DNA of 64,000 nucleotides from Roseicyclus marinus (GCF_036322625.1 NZ_AP027266.1:375001-439000); one strand, 5' to 3'; counted from the stretch's first letter, positions 50,018 to 58,806 are shown. The notes: generated by a model from the sequence alone, not told the origin. Numbers and translations are program-made.

Positions 50018-51697
50018 ATGTGCGCTAAAGCAACCATGGAGGAATTCGAAGCCCTCCTGAACGAAAGCTTCGAAATCGACACGCCCGACGAAGGGTCTGT
50101 CGTCAAGGGCAAGGTCATCGCCATCGAAGCGGGCCAGGCCATCATCGATGTCGGCTACAAGATGGAAGGCCGGATCGATCTGAAAGAATTCGCAAATCCC
50201 GGTGAGGCCCCCGAGATCGCCGTCGGCGACGAGGTCGAGGTCTACCTGCGCAACGTGGAAAACGCCCGTGGCGAGGCTGTGCTCAGCCGCGAGATGGCGC
50301 GCCGCGAAGCTGCCTGGGATCGTCTTGAAAAGGCCTATGCCGCCGAAGAGCGCGTCGACGGCGCGATCTTTGGCCGGGTCAAGGGCGGGTTCACCGTCGA
50401 TCTGGGCGGTGCCGTGGCCTTCTTGCCCGGCAGCCAGGTCGATGTGCGCCCCGTGCGCGATGCGGGCCCGCTGATGGGTCTGAAGCAGCCCTTCCAGATC
50501 CTGAAGATGGACCGTCGTCGCGGCAATATCGTGGTGTCGCGCCGCGCGATCCTGGAAGAATCCCGCGCCGAGCAGCGCGCCGAGGTCATCGGCAAGCTGT
50601 CCGAAGGCGATATCGTGGACGGTGTGGTCAAGAACATCACCGAATACGGCGCCTTCGTCGATCTGGGCGGTGTGGACGGCCTTCTGCATGTCACCGACAT
50701 GGCATGGCGCCGCGTGAACGACCCCAAGGAAGTCCTGTCGATCGGCGAGACGATCAAGGTGCAGGTCATCAAGGTCAACAAGGACACGCATCGCATCAGC
50801 CTGGGCATGAAGCAGCTGCAGGACGATCCGTGGGATGCCGTGGAAACGCGCTATCCGCTGGAATCGACCCATACGGGCCGCGTCACCAACATCACCGATT
50901 ACGGCGCCTTCGTGGAGCTGGAGCCGGGGGTCGAGGGTCTCGTGCACGTGTCCGAAATGTCCTGGACCAAGAAGAACGTGCATCCCGGCAAGATCGTTTC
51001 GACGAGCCAGGAAGTCGAGGTCATGGTGCTTGAGATCGACTCCGCCAAGCGCCGCGTGTCGCTGGGCCTCAAGCAGACCATGCGCAACCCCTGGGAAGTC
51101 TTTGAAGAGACCCATCCCGTGGGCACCGTTGTCGAGGGCGAGGTCAAGAACATCACCGAATTCGGTCTGTTCGTGGGTCTCGAGAACGACATCGACGGCA
51201 TGGTCCACCTGTCCGACCTGACCTGGGAAGGCCGGGGCGAGGATGTGATCGGCGATTACCGCAAGGGCGACATGGTCAAGGCCGTGGTCACCGAGGTCGA
51301 CACCGAGAAGGAGCGTATCTCGCTCTCGATCAAGGCGGTCGAAGGCGACCCGCTGGCCGAGGTCATCGGCGGCGTGAAGCGCGGGTCCATCATCACGGTT
51401 GCGGTCACCGCGATCGAGGATGGCGGGATCGAGGTGGAATACGAAGGCATGAAGTCCTTCATCCGCCGCTCCGACCTGTCGCGTGACCGTGCCGAGCAGC
51501 GCCCCGAGCGTTTCGGCGTGGGCGACAAGGTGGACGTGCGCGTCACCAACATCGACGCCAAGACCCGCCGTCTGGGCCTGTCGATCAAGGCCCGCGAGAT
51601 CGCCGAAGAGAAGGAAGCCGTGGAACAGTTCGGATCCTCGGATTCGGGCGCGTCGCTGGGCGACATCCTCGGCGCGGCGCTCAAGCGCGACGAGTGA
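50018..51697 (+). CDS. rpsA: 30S ribosomal protein S1
   Basis: RNA-binding ribosomal protein, 559 residues with six S1 repeats, each of about 85 residues. Repeated motifs such as ITEYGAFVDLGGVDGLLHVT and ITDYGAFVELEPGVEGLVHV mark repeats 3 and 4. ATG 50018 is preceded by AAAAGGAACA about a dozen bases upstream; an internal ATG at 50036 (MEEFEALLNES) is also possible. Codon use is highly biased, as for a highly expressed gene. A strong terminator follows. Confidence 0.96.
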   Translation: MCAKATMEEFEALLNESFEIDTPDEGSVVKGKVIAIEAGQAIIDVGYKMEGRIDLKEFANPGEAPEIAVGDEVEVYLRNVENARGEAVLSREMARREAAWDRLEKAYAAEERVDGAIFGRVKGGFTVDLGGAVAFLPGSQVDVRPVRDAGPLMGLKQPFQILKMDRRRGNIVVSRRAILEESRAEQRAEVIGKLSEGDIVDGVVKNITEYGAFVDLGGVDGLLHVTDMAWRRVNDPKEVLSIGETIKVQVIKVNKDTHRISLGMKQLQDDPWDAVETRYPLESTHTGRVTNITDYGAFVELEPGVEGLVHVSEMSWTKKNVHPGKIVSTSQEVEVMVLEIDSAKRRVSLGLKQTMRNPWEVFEETHPVGTVVEGEVKNITEFGLFVGLENDIDGMVHLSDLTWEGRGEDVIGDYRKGDMVKAVVTEVDTEKERISLSIKAVEGDPLAEVIGGVKRGSIITVAVTAIEDGGIEVEYEGMKSFIRRSDLSRDRAEQRPERFGVGDKVDVRVTNIDAKTRRLGLSIKAREIAEEKEAVEQFGSSDSGASLGDILGAALKRDE

Positions 51698-51732
51698 TCC
51701 CGCAGGGCCATCGGCCCGACCAGGATTGGAAG

Positions 51733-51760
51733 GGCCCCGCCAGACCGGCGGGGCCTTTTT
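51733..51760 (+). terminator. Intrinsic terminator after rpsA
   Basis: A 9-bp GC-rich stem (GGCCCCGCC at 51733-51741 and GGCGGGGCC at 51747-51755) with a 5-base loop, followed by TTTTT at 51756-51760. This is a textbook factor-independent terminator 36 bases after the rpsA stop. Confidence 0.88.
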
Positions 51761-51822
51761 CGTTGCGGGCCGAGATGTCGCACCCTGCCTGCGTTGCCGG
51801 CCCCCTTTCGCGGCTTACCTTC

Positions 51823-51842
51823 ATTTCAGAAATTACTGAAAT
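51823..51842. promoter_or_regulatory. Palindromic operator candidate upstream of the gbsR-like gene
   Basis: Perfect 7-base arms (ATTTCAG at 51823-51829, CTGAAAT at 51836-51842) with a 6-base AT-rich spacer, 25 bases before the ATG of the regulator. This size and position fit autoregulation by a MarR/GbsR-type dimer and control of the downstream cydAB genes. Binding is an inference. Confidence 0.55.
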
Positions 51843-51866
51843 CTCTGCGCGAACAGGATTTTGGCC

Positions 51867-52418
51867 ATGCGCCTGACACCACTCCAGCAGGAGTTCGTCC
51901 TGCATTTCGGGGAAATGGGCAGCCGGTGGGGCATCAACCGCACCGTGGGGCAGATCTATGCCCTGTTGTTCCTGTCGTCCCAGCCGCTGAACGCGGAAAC
52001 GATCACCGAGGCCCTCGGGGTCAGCCGGTCGAACACCTCGATGGGGCTGAAGGAGCTGCAAAGCTGGAACCTTGTCCGGCTCAAGCATGTTCCGGGCGAC
52101 CGGCGCGATTATTTCACCACGCCCGATGACCTGTGGGAGATCGTGCGCACGCTCGTGGCCGAGCGCAAGAAGCGCGAGATCGACCCCACGCTGAGCAAGC
52201 TGCGCGAGATGGAGATGCAGGGGCCCGCGGGCGACGATTACGCCGAGGCGCGCATCGCCGAATTGCGCGAGCTGATCGAGATGATGACCGGGTTCTACGC
52301 CGAGATGGAACGCCTCGAGACCGAGCGGCTGGTCAAGCTGATGACGCTGGGCGGCAAGATCGCGGGGCTGATCGACAAGACCGGCGGGCTGATCCCGTCG
52401 CTCACGAAACGCAAGTAG
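51867..52418 (+). CDS. GbsR/MarR-family transcriptional regulator
   Basis: A 183-residue winged-helix protein. The HTH covers about residues 25-85: INRTVGQIYALLFLSSQPLN, then ETITEALGVSRSNTSMGLKE and the wing VPGDRRDYFTT. The C-terminal half is helical and dimer-like (residues 100-170). GbsR-type regulators often sit beside transport or respiratory genes. ATG 51867 is used rather than the in-frame TTG at 51861. It is 12 bases upstream of cydA on the same strand, so it probably controls the bd oxidase operon. Confidence 0.85.
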   Translation: MRLTPLQQEFVLHFGEMGSRWGINRTVGQIYALLFLSSQPLNAETITEALGVSRSNTSMGLKELQSWNLVRLKHVPGDRRDYFTTPDDLWEIVRTLVAERKKREIDPTLSKLREMEMQGPAGDDYAEARIAELRELIEMMTGFYAEMERLETERLVKLMTLGGKIAGLIDKTGGLIPSLTKRK

Positions 52419-52430
52419 GGGACGAAAGAC

Positions 52431-53867
52431 ATGGAAACGCTCGACACCCTTCTTCTGAGCCGCATCCAGTTCGCGGCCAATATCTCCTTCCACATCCTGT
52501 TCCCGACGATCACCATCGCGCTGGGCTGGGTGCTGTTCTTTTTCCGGCTGCGTTTCGCGCAGACGGGCGACGAGAAATGGATGGCCGCCTACCGGTTCTG
52601 GGTGAAGATCTTTGCCCTGTCATTCGCCATGGGGGTGGTGTCGGGCATCACCATGTCCTTCCAGTTCGGCACCAATTGGCCGGGGTTCATGGAGACGGTG
52701 GGCAATATCGCGGGGCCGCTTCTGGCCTACGAGGTTCTGACGGCCTTTTTCCTCGAGGCGGTGTTCATCGGGATCATGCTCTTCGGCTTTTCCCGCGTGC
52801 CGGGCTGGCTGCACATGCTGGCCACGGGGCTTGTCGCCTTCGGCACGACCATGTCGGCCTTCTGGATCATCGTGCTGAATTCCTGGATGCACACGCCCCA
52901 GGGCTTCGAGATGATCGACGGGCAGGCCTTTGCCACCGATTGGTGGGCCATCATCTTCAACCCGTCGATGCCCTACCGCTTTGCCCATATGATGCTCGCA
53001 AGCTTCCTGACGGTGGGCTTCCTGATCGCGGGCGTGTCGGCCTTTCGCTGGATCCTGGGCGACCGCTCGCGCGAGGTGCGGGCGATGCTGAAGACCGGCG
53101 TCGCGATCGGCGCGCTGCTGATCCCGGTCCAGATCTTCATGGGCGATCTGCACGGTCTCAACACCAAGGAATACCAACCGGCCAAGGTCGCCGCGATGGA
53201 GGGTCTTTGGGACACGCAGCAAGGCGCGCCGCTCGTGCTCTTCGGCATCCCGGACGAGGAGGCGCGCACGAACCACATGGCGGTGGAAATTCCCGGCCTC
53301 GCCTCCTTCATCCTGACGCATCACTGGGATGGCGAGTTGACGGGGCTGAACGATTTCATCGCCGAGGATGGCACGGTGTTGCATCCGCCCGTGGCCCCGG
53401 TGTTCTGGTCCTTCCGCGTGATGGTGGGGACAGGATTGGCCATGCTGCTCCTCAGCTGGACGGCGGCCTGGTTCATGTGGCGCCGCCGCGCGCTGCACGA
53501 GGGGCGCATCGCGGGCCATTGGTTCGCGGTCGAGGGGCTGCCCAAGCCGCTGCTTTGGGCGCTCGTGCCCATGGCCTTCTCGGGCTGGGTCGCCACGCTG
53601 GCGGGCTGGTATACGACGGAAATCGGCCGCCAGCCCTGGCTGGTGCAGGGCGTGATGACGACCGAGATGGCGGTGGCCGATGTGCCCGCGCCGATGGTGA
53701 TGGGCACGCTTGTCACCTATCTCGCGATCTACGCAGCGCTGCTCTTCGCCTATATCGGCGTCATCGCCTATCTCGCCCGCAAGGCGGCGAAGGGGGATGA
53801 CGGGCAGGCCGATGACATGAGCCATTCCGGCAAGGCCGGGGTGATGGCCCTGAGCCCGGCGGAGTGA
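52431..53867 (+). CDS. cydA: Cytochrome bd-type (CIO-like) ubiquinol oxidase subunit I
   Basis: Membrane quinol oxidase subunit that carries the hemes, 478 residues with about nine membrane helices. Expected heme ligands His21 (in ISFHILFP) and His186 (in RFAHMMLAS) are present. Glu101 and Glu109 lie in YEVLTAFFLEAVF. GWYTTEIGRQPW near residue 390 is the quinol-oxidase block. Length is short of E. coli CydA (522), which fits the short-Q-loop, cyanide-insensitive group. It reduces oxygen at low tension. Confidence 0.94.
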   Translation: METLDTLLLSRIQFAANISFHILFPTITIALGWVLFFFRLRFAQTGDEKWMAAYRFWVKIFALSFAMGVVSGITMSFQFGTNWPGFMETVGNIAGPLLAYEVLTAFFLEAVFIGIMLFGFSRVPGWLHMLATGLVAFGTTMSAFWIIVLNSWMHTPQGFEMIDGQAFATDWWAIIFNPSMPYRFAHMMLASFLTVGFLIAGVSAFRWILGDRSREVRAMLKTGVAIGALLIPVQIFMGDLHGLNTKEYQPAKVAAMEGLWDTQQGAPLVLFGIPDEEARTNHMAVEIPGLASFILTHHWDGELTGLNDFIAEDGTVLHPPVAPVFWSFRVMVGTGLAMLLLSWTAAWFMWRRRALHEGRIAGHWFAVEGLPKPLLWALVPMAFSGWVATLAGWYTTEIGRQPWLVQGVMTTEMAVADVPAPMVMGTLVTYLAIYAALLFAYIGVIAYLARKAAKGDDGQADDMSHSGKAGVMALSPAE

Positions 53868-53872
53868 GCGCC

Positions 53873-54886
53873 ATGTTGCCCGATTTCGCAAACCCCGCCG
53901 ATTGGCTGCCCTGGGCCTTTGCCTCGCTCATGGGGCTGTCGATCCTGATCTACGTGGTGCTCGACGGGTTCGACCTGGGCGTCGGCATCCTGTTTCCGCT
54001 GGCCACACCGGCGGAACAGGACCGCATGATCGGGTCCATCGGCCCGTTCTGGGATGCCAACGAGACATGGCTCGTCCTGGCGGTGGGGCTGCTGCTTGTC
54101 GCCTTTCCGGCGGCGCATGGGATGATCCTGACGGCGCTTTACCTGCCGGTTTTCGTGATGCTCGTGGGGCTGATCCTGCGCGGTGTCGCCTTCGAATTCC
54201 GGGCCAAGGCGCGCGATCATCACAAACGGCTGTGGAACAGGTTCTTCTTTGTCGGGTCGCTGATGACGGCGCTGGCGCAGGGCTTCATGCTGGGCCTCTA
54301 CATCATGGGGCTGGAGCAGTCGCCCGCGACCTATGCCTTTGGTGCGCTGACCGCGATCTTTCTGGCGGTGGGCTATTCCTTCATCGGCTCGGCCTGGCTG
54401 ATCCACAAGACCGAAGGCGCCTTGCAGCTCAAATCGGTGCGCTGGGGGCGCGAAAGCCTCTGGGGGGTGATCCTCGGCATCGGGGCGGTGTCGCTGGCGA
54501 CCCCGCTCGTCTCCCCCCGGATCTTCGACAAATGGCTCAGTTTCCCGGAGGTGATCTACCTCGCGCCCCTGCCGATCCTGTCGGGGCTGTTGATCCTGTG
54601 GCTCTGGCGGATGCTGCGGTCCATGCCCTATGCGGGCGATGCGCGGTCATGGCTGCCCTTTGCGGTGGCCACCTTGCTCTTCGCGCTGGCCTATCTGGGG
54701 ATGGCCTACAGCTTCTATCCCTATGTCGTGCCCGACAGGCTGACGATCTACGAGGCGGCCTCGGCCCCCGAGAGCCTGTTCATCATCTTCGTGGGCGCCT
54801 GCATCGTGGTCCCAGTCATCGCGGGCTATTCCGTGCTCGCCTATACGATCTTTCGCGGCAAGGCGACGGAACTGCGCTACGACTGA
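53873..54886 (+). CDS. cydB: Cytochrome bd-type ubiquinol oxidase subunit II
   Basis: Partner membrane subunit, 337 residues with about nine helices. YVVLDGFDLGVGILFP near residue 24 and PFWDANETWLV near 57 are the CydB blocks. ATG 53873 has GGAG eight bases upstream; a GTG at 53864 overlaps the cydA stop and is less likely. No small CydX-like ORF is seen after the gene, although these are easy to miss. Confidence 0.93.
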   Translation: MLPDFANPADWLPWAFASLMGLSILIYVVLDGFDLGVGILFPLATPAEQDRMIGSIGPFWDANETWLVLAVGLLLVAFPAAHGMILTALYLPVFVMLVGLILRGVAFEFRAKARDHHKRLWNRFFFVGSLMTALAQGFMLGLYIMGLEQSPATYAFGALTAIFLAVGYSFIGSAWLIHKTEGALQLKSVRWGRESLWGVILGIGAVSLATPLVSPRIFDKWLSFPEVIYLAPLPILSGLLILWLWRMLRSMPYAGDARSWLPFAVATLLFALAYLGMAYSFYPYVVPDRLTIYEAASAPESLFIIFVGACIVVPVIAGYSVLAYTIFRGKATELRYD

Positions 54887-54887
54887 G

Positions 54888-54912
54888 GGGCGGGGCCTGA
54901 TCCGGCCCGCCC
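54888..54912 (+). terminator. Hairpin after cydB
   Basis: GGGCGGGGCC (54888-54897) can pair with GGCCCGCCC (54904-54912) with one bulged base, followed by TTCATCTTT. It starts two bases after the cydB stop. The T-run is interrupted, so termination may be partial. Confidence 0.5.
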
Positions 54913-54919
54913 TTCATCT

Positions 54920-54957
54920 TTCCAGAAATATGCCGGGGGTCCGGGGGCAGAGCCCCC
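54920..54957 (-). repeat. Dispersed intergenic repeat, copy 2
   Basis: Reverse-oriented relative of the element at 49091-49140: on the minus strand it reads GGGGGCTCTGCCCCC, then a short GGACCCCCGGC stretch and ATATTTCTGG. It lies between cydB and mipZ, which converge on it. Confidence 0.65.
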
Positions 54958-54990
54958 GCGGGTCGACGCGCAAGGCGCGGCGAAACCGGC

Positions 54991-55800
54991 TCAGAATTCG
55001 ACGGTGACGCCGGGCAGGTTGAGCGCCCGCATCAGGTCGCGCAATTCCTGCCGCGCGGCGAGGTTCGAGATGTTGAGCCGGTCCACGCCCAATTCGCGCA
55101 GGTCCAAAAGCGTCATGCCGCTGGGGAACAATTCGCGAAAGATCACGCGCTCGGAAAAGCCCGGCGCGATGCGAAAGCCGATCCGGCTCGACAGCGCCTC
55201 GAGCGCGCGACCGACCTTGCGCTTGTTGTGCATCTGCTGGGTCGGCAGGCGGTTGCGCACGGCGATCCAGTCCATGGGCGCAAGGCCCGCGCGGGCGCGC
55301 AGCTGGCGGGCATGCCAGACCATCTCGGAATAGACGCTGGGGCCCTTGATCTCGTAGGTTTCGGGGTCGATCCGGGCCAGAAGGTCGAAATCGACGAAAC
55401 TGTCGTTCATCGGCGTGATCAGCGTGTCGGCGAGGCTATGGGCGACCTGGCTCAGGCGCGTATGGCTGCCGGGGCAGTCGATGACGATGAAATCGCAGCG
55501 CGTCTCCAGGTCGGCGACGGCAGCCGACAGGCGTTTGTCGAGGATGTTCTCGCCTTCGGCGAGCGTCGCGGGGTCGATTTCGGGCAGGTCCTTGAGCTCG
55601 GGGGCGGCCAGGTCGAGGCCGCGGTTGGCGATCGTGGCGCGGCGGTTTTCCATGTAGCGCGCGAAACTGCGCTGGCGCAGGTCGAGATCGAGCCCCCCCA
55701 CCACATGGCCCAGCCGCACGAGGGCCGTGGCGACATGCATGGCGGTCGTGGATTTCCCCGATCCGCCCTTTTCATTGCCCAAGACGATGATATGCGCCAC
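54991..55800 (-). CDS. mipZ: Division-plane positioning ATPase MipZ
   Basis: ParA/MinD-like ATPase that, in Caulobacter, sets the FtsZ ring position with ParB; 269 residues here. The deviant Walker A is NEKGGSGKSTTAMHV near residues 8-22. DLDLRQRSFARYMENR near 38-53 and VIDCPGSHTRLSQ near 107 are conserved MipZ blocks. It is monocistronic, with TATATT on the minus strand at about 55824-55829 as a possible -10. No ftsZ or parB is nearby. The family fits an alphaproteobacterial host. Confidence 0.93.
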   Translation of the reverse strand: MAHIIVLGNEKGGSGKSTTAMHVATALVRLGHVVGGLDLDLRQRSFARYMENRRATIANRGLDLAAPELKDLPEIDPATLAEGENILDKRLSAAVADLETRCDFIVIDCPGSHTRLSQVAHSLADTLITPMNDSFVDFDLLARIDPETYEIKGPSVYSEMVWHARQLRARAGLAPMDWIAVRNRLPTQQMHNKRKVGRALEALSSRIGFRIAPGFSERVIFRELFPSGMTLLDLRELGVDRLNISNLAARQELRDLMRALNLPGVTVEF

Positions 55801-55947
55801 TGCCCGTCCCCCGGTTACGGCCCAATATATGGATGCCCTCGTTCATCGGGGCGCGACTTGTAGTAAATATACGCGGATGCCGCTCGAAGGTTAAGCGCCA
55901 ATCGCAAGTGTGGGGGCCAAGTATGGAGGCCTTGTGTGACAGACGCG

Positions 55948-55972
55948 AACGCCGCCCGTCTGGGGCGGCGTT
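55948..55972 (-). terminator. Hairpin downstream of rpmE
   Basis: A 10-bp stem (AACGCCGCCC at 55948-55957, GGGCGGCGTT at 55963-55972) with a 5-base loop, about 30 bases after the rpmE stop on the minus strand. It is likely the end of the rplS-rpmE transcript. Only TT follows the stem on that strand, so it may need help. Confidence 0.5.
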
Positions 55973-56001
55973 GCGGGTCTTGCACCAGGCTCGCGCTTCG
56001 C

Positions 56002-56223
56002 TCAGAAGCCGAGGCCTTCGTATTTCTTCTTGAACTTCGACACGCGGCCGCCGGTGTCCATCAGGCGCTGGCCGCCACCGGTCCAGGCCGGGTGGACCGA
56101 GGGGTCGATGTCGAGCGACATGGTATCGCCTTCCTTGCCCCAGGTGGAGCGCATCTGGACGACGTCGCCGTTGGTCATCTTGACGTTGATGACGTGATAG
56201 TCGGGGTGGATGTCCTTTTTCAT
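56002..56223 (-). CDS. rpmE: 50S ribosomal protein L31
   Basis: Ribosomal protein L31, 73 residues, starting [14 protein letters not shown]. The usual Zn-binding cysteines are absent ([16 protein letters not shown]), so this is the C-minus, zinc-independent version. ATG 56223 has AAGGAG upstream; a GTG one codon earlier is possible. It directly follows rplS, the usual order in Rhodobacterales. Confidence 0.94.
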   Translation of the reverse strand: MKKDIHPDYHVINVKMTNGDVVQMRSTWGKEGDTMSLDIDPSVHPAWTGGGQRLMDTGGRVSKFKKKYEGLGF

Positions 56224-56234
56224 CACGTCGCTCC

Positions 56235-56615
56235 TTACGCGTTCGTGCCTTGCGGCTTGTAGGTTGTATCCTCGGAAATCCGGGCCGATTTGCCGCGACG
56301 GGCGCGCAGGTAGTAGAGCTTGGCGCGACGGACCTTGCCGCGGCGGACAACCTCGATCGAATCGATGTTGGTCGAATGCAGGGGGAACACGCGCTCCACG
56401 CCTTCGCCGAAGGAAATCTTGCGCACCGTGAAGGACGCGGCAATGCCCGAGCCGTTCTTTCGGCTGATGCAGACGCCTTCGTAGTTCTGGACGCGGGTGC
56501 GGGTGCCTTCGGTCACCTTGAAGCCGACGCGGATCGTGTCGCCGGCCTTGAAATCGGGAATGACCTTCCCGAGGGCGGCGATCTGTTCCGCCTCGATCTG
56601 TGCGATCAGGTTCAT
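56235..56615 (-). CDS. rplS: 50S ribosomal protein L19
   Basis: Ribosomal protein L19, 126 residues, at the 30S-50S interface. [20 protein letters not shown] near 22-41, [13 protein letters not shown] near 45-57 and [20 protein letters not shown] near 79-98 are all typical. ATG 56615 has GAAGGAG upstream. A 264-base gap separates it from trmD, larger than in E. coli, so it may have its own promoter. Confidence 0.96.
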   Translation of the reverse strand: MNLIAQIEAEQIAALGKVIPDFKAGDTIRVGFKVTEGTRTRVQNYEGVCISRKNGSGIAASFTVRKISFGEGVERVFPLHSTNIDSIEVVRRGKVRRAKLYYLRARRGKSARISEDTTYKPQGTNA

Positions 56616-56879
56616 CTGATCCGCTCCTTCATGTCTGCCCACGGTTTGCCCGCGGAGGTCTGGTGGCCTGTCGCCGAGAGCTCTGATCTTCGACCGGGTC
56701 CGCCTGTTTCCGCTTTGCGGGGCGCCCGTCAGAGGTCGTCTGGCCGTTGCTTGTCGTCTTGATCCGTCATGGCTCGCGCGGAAGATCGCGCAAAACGGAA
56801 AGCAGCCGGGTGGTAAGCCCGGCGTGCCTGTGGGGGCGTATAGGCGCGGTTGGCACCGTGATCAAGCCCAAATCCCGGG
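56616..56879. other. Gap between trmD and rplS
   Basis: 264 bases with no ORF of merit, no tRNA-like fold and no clear terminator. It probably holds the rplS promoter on the minus strand, but no box stands out. Confidence 0.4.
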
Positions 56880-57620
56880 TCAATCGCCCTTGGCTGCAAG
56901 GTGCGCGGCCCAAAGATCGGGGCGGCGTTCTTCGGTCAGGCGTTCGGATTGCGCGCGGCGCCATTTGGCGATTTCGCCGTGGTTGCCCGAGAGCAGCACA
57001 TCGGGGATGTCGCGGCCCTGCCAGCTGCGGGGCTGGGTGTATTGGGGATGTTCCAGAAGACCGTCGGAAAAGCTTTCCTCCTCGGTCGAGGCGGCATTGC
57101 CCAAGACGCCGGGGATCAGGCGGACGGTGGCGTCGATCACGGCCTGTGCCGCGATCTCGCCCCCCGTCAGGACGAAATCGCCAAGGCTGATTTCCTCGAG
57201 CGCGAAGGCGTCGATGACGCGCTGGTCCACGCCTTCGAAGCGGCCACAGAGCAGCGTCATGCCATCGGCGGCGGCAAAGCGACGGGCGTCCGCTTGGGTG
57301 AAGGGTTTGCCGCGTGGCGAGAGATAGACGCGCGGCCAGCGGGCGGGATCGTCGGGCGTGCCGTTGGCGGCCATGGAGAGCGCGCGGCCCAGCACATCGG
57401 GTTTCATCACGAGACCCGCGCCGCCGCCTGCGGGCGTGTCATCGACCTGGCGGTGCTTGCCGGTGCCAAAGACGCGCAGGTCGATGGGGTCGAGCGCCCA
57501 GAGCCCCTGTTGCAGCGCCTTGCCGGTGAGAGACGCCCCCAGAACGCCGGGAAACACCTCGGGGAAGAGGGTCACGACACGGGCGCACCATGCGCCCTTG
57601 AGGCGGGGCGTGTCGCTCAT
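56880..57620 (-). CDS. trmD: tRNA (guanine-N1)-methyltransferase
   Basis: Makes m1G37 in tRNA, 246 residues from this ATG. The SPOUT knot region includes PRVYLSPRGKPFTQADARRF near 95-115, and LLCGRFEGVDQRVIDAF near 123 with the SAM-binding glycines. GDFVLTGGEIAAQAVID near 145 completes the site. ATG 57620 puts WCARVVTLFPEVF at the expected place near the N-terminus; an ATG at 57689 gives a longer leader. It is in the classic rpsP-rimM-trmD-rplS order. Confidence 0.95.
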   Translation of the reverse strand: MSDTPRLKGAWCARVVTLFPEVFPGVLGASLTGKALQQGLWALDPIDLRVFGTGKHRQVDDTPAGGGAGLVMKPDVLGRALSMAANGTPDDPARWPRVYLSPRGKPFTQADARRFAAADGMTLLCGRFEGVDQRVIDAFALEEISLGDFVLTGGEIAAQAVIDATVRLIPGVLGNAASTEEESFSDGLLEHPQYTQPRSWQGRDIPDVLLSGNHGEIAKWRRAQSERLTEERRPDLWAAHLAAKGD

Positions 57621-57732
57621 CAATTCGCGCGGCTGCGCATTGGCCGAGATGGCGAGGCGTCCGTGGGACCTGGTGGGCGGTGTGGGCATGGCTTGGCCTT
57701 GCTGCCGGGGCGCGCGCGGCGCGGAAGGAAGA

Positions 57733-58239
57733 TCAGTCGAAAAGCCCTTCGGGCGGGTCGATGATGACGCGGCGGGAGGCGAGATCGACGGTCGGCACGA
57801 TGGCGCGGGTGAAGGGCACGAGGACCGAGCCCTTGAGGCCGGGGCCGCGCAATTCCAGCAGATCGCCCGCGCCATGGTTCAGCACGGCGGCGATCTTGCC
57901 CAGTTCGGCCCCGCCGGTGTCGAGCGCGGTCAGGCCCAGAAGATCGGCATGGTAGAATTCATCATCGGGCAGGGCAGGCAGGGCCGTGCGCGGCGCGTAA
58001 AGCCTTGTGCCGCGCAGGCCGTCGGCCTGTTCCTTGGTCAGGACGCCCGACAGCCGGGCGGCCAGCCCCTGCGACACGGGGCGGGTCAGCGTCACCTCGA
58101 AGGTGCGGCTGCCATCCTCGGTCGAGAGGGGGCCATAGGCGGCGATATCCGCCGCCTCGGCGCAGAAGCTTTTCAGCCGCACCTCGCCACGGACGCCGAA
58201 GGCGCCCGCGATGGCCCCGACACAGACCCGGTCGCTCAT
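57733..58239 (-). CDS. rimM: Ribosome maturation factor RimM
   Basis: 16S rRNA processing factor, 168 residues. It opens [20 protein letters not shown], the RimM N-terminal barrel, and ends in a PRC-barrel domain with [14 protein letters not shown] near residue 92 and [19 protein letters not shown] near 140. It binds S19 in the small subunit. It lies between rpsP and trmD. Confidence 0.95.
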   Translation of the reverse strand: MSDRVCVGAIAGAFGVRGEVRLKSFCAEAADIAAYGPLSTEDGSRTFEVTLTRPVSQGLAARLSGVLTKEQADGLRGTRLYAPRTALPALPDDEFYHADLLGLTALDTGGAELGKIAAVLNHGAGDLLELRGPGLKGSVLVPFTRAIVPTVDLASRRVIIDPPEGLFD

Positions 58240-58291
58240 GACCGGGCCCGCATCGGGAGCATATGTCCAAGGCGCGACATGCGCGGGCCGA

Positions 58292-58687
58292 TTACTCGGT
58301 CGCTTCTTCGGCCGGAGCTTCGGCCGGAGCGGCGGCAGCTTCGGCGGCTTTCGCGGCCTTGGCTTCCTTTTCGGCGGCGCGTTCCTTGGCTTTCTTGCCC
58401 GGCTCGGCCTTGTTGGGGTTGTTGCGGGTCTTCTTGGTCAGAAGGCCGGCTGCTTCGAGGAAGCGGGCGACGCGATCGGTGGGCTGTGCGCCTTGATCCA
58501 GCCAATGCTTCACGCGGTCGAGGTCCATCTTGATGCGGTCCTCGCTGTCCTTGGCCAGAAGCGGGTTGTAGGTGCCCAGCTTCTCGAGGAAGCGGCCGTC
58601 GCGGGGCATGCGGCTGTCGGTGGCGACGATGCGGTAGAAGGGACGCTTCTTGGTGCCGCCGCGGGCCAGTCGGATCTTCATTGCCAT
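58292..58687 (-). CDS. rpsP: 30S ribosomal protein S16
   Basis: Ribosomal protein S16, 131 residues. The core (about residues 1-80) has [20 protein letters not shown] near the start and [11 protein letters not shown] near 32-42. The last 50 residues are an Ala/Glu/Lys-rich tail of the kind common in alphaproteobacteria. GGAGATA precedes the ATG. Upstream are three tandem hairpin repeats. Confidence 0.95.
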   Translation of the reverse strand: MAMKIRLARGGTKKRPFYRIVATDSRMPRDGRFLEKLGTYNPLLAKDSEDRIKMDLDRVKHWLDQGAQPTDRVARFLEAAGLLTKKTRNNPNKAEPGKKAKERAAEKEAKAAKAAEAAAAPAEAPAEEATE

Positions 58688-58718
58688 TGGGGTATCTCCT
58701 TGGATTGGCTGTTGTTTT

Positions 58719-58806
58719 GGTGGGTTTCACCCACCCTACGGGGTCTTGTGTGGTGGGTTGCACCCACCCTACGGGGTTGTGTTGGGTGGGTTTTACCCAC
58801 CCTACG
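58719..58806. repeat. Three 22-base hairpin units at exact 33-base spacing
   Basis: Units at 58719-58740, 58752-58773 and 58785-58806 share GGTGGGTT-NN-ACCCACCCTACG and are separated by similar 11-base spacers (GGGTCTTGTGT, GGGTTGTGTTG). Each can fold as a short hairpin. They fill the gap between rpsP and the chorismate mutase gene, and the last unit supplies that gene's stop codon. Similar hairpin repeats are scattered in many proteobacterial genomes. Confidence 0.85.

Noticed and set aside
58719-58806. Three-unit repeat considered as a CRISPR array
   Set aside because: Spacers are only 11 bases and similar to each other, there are only three units, and no cas gene is present.
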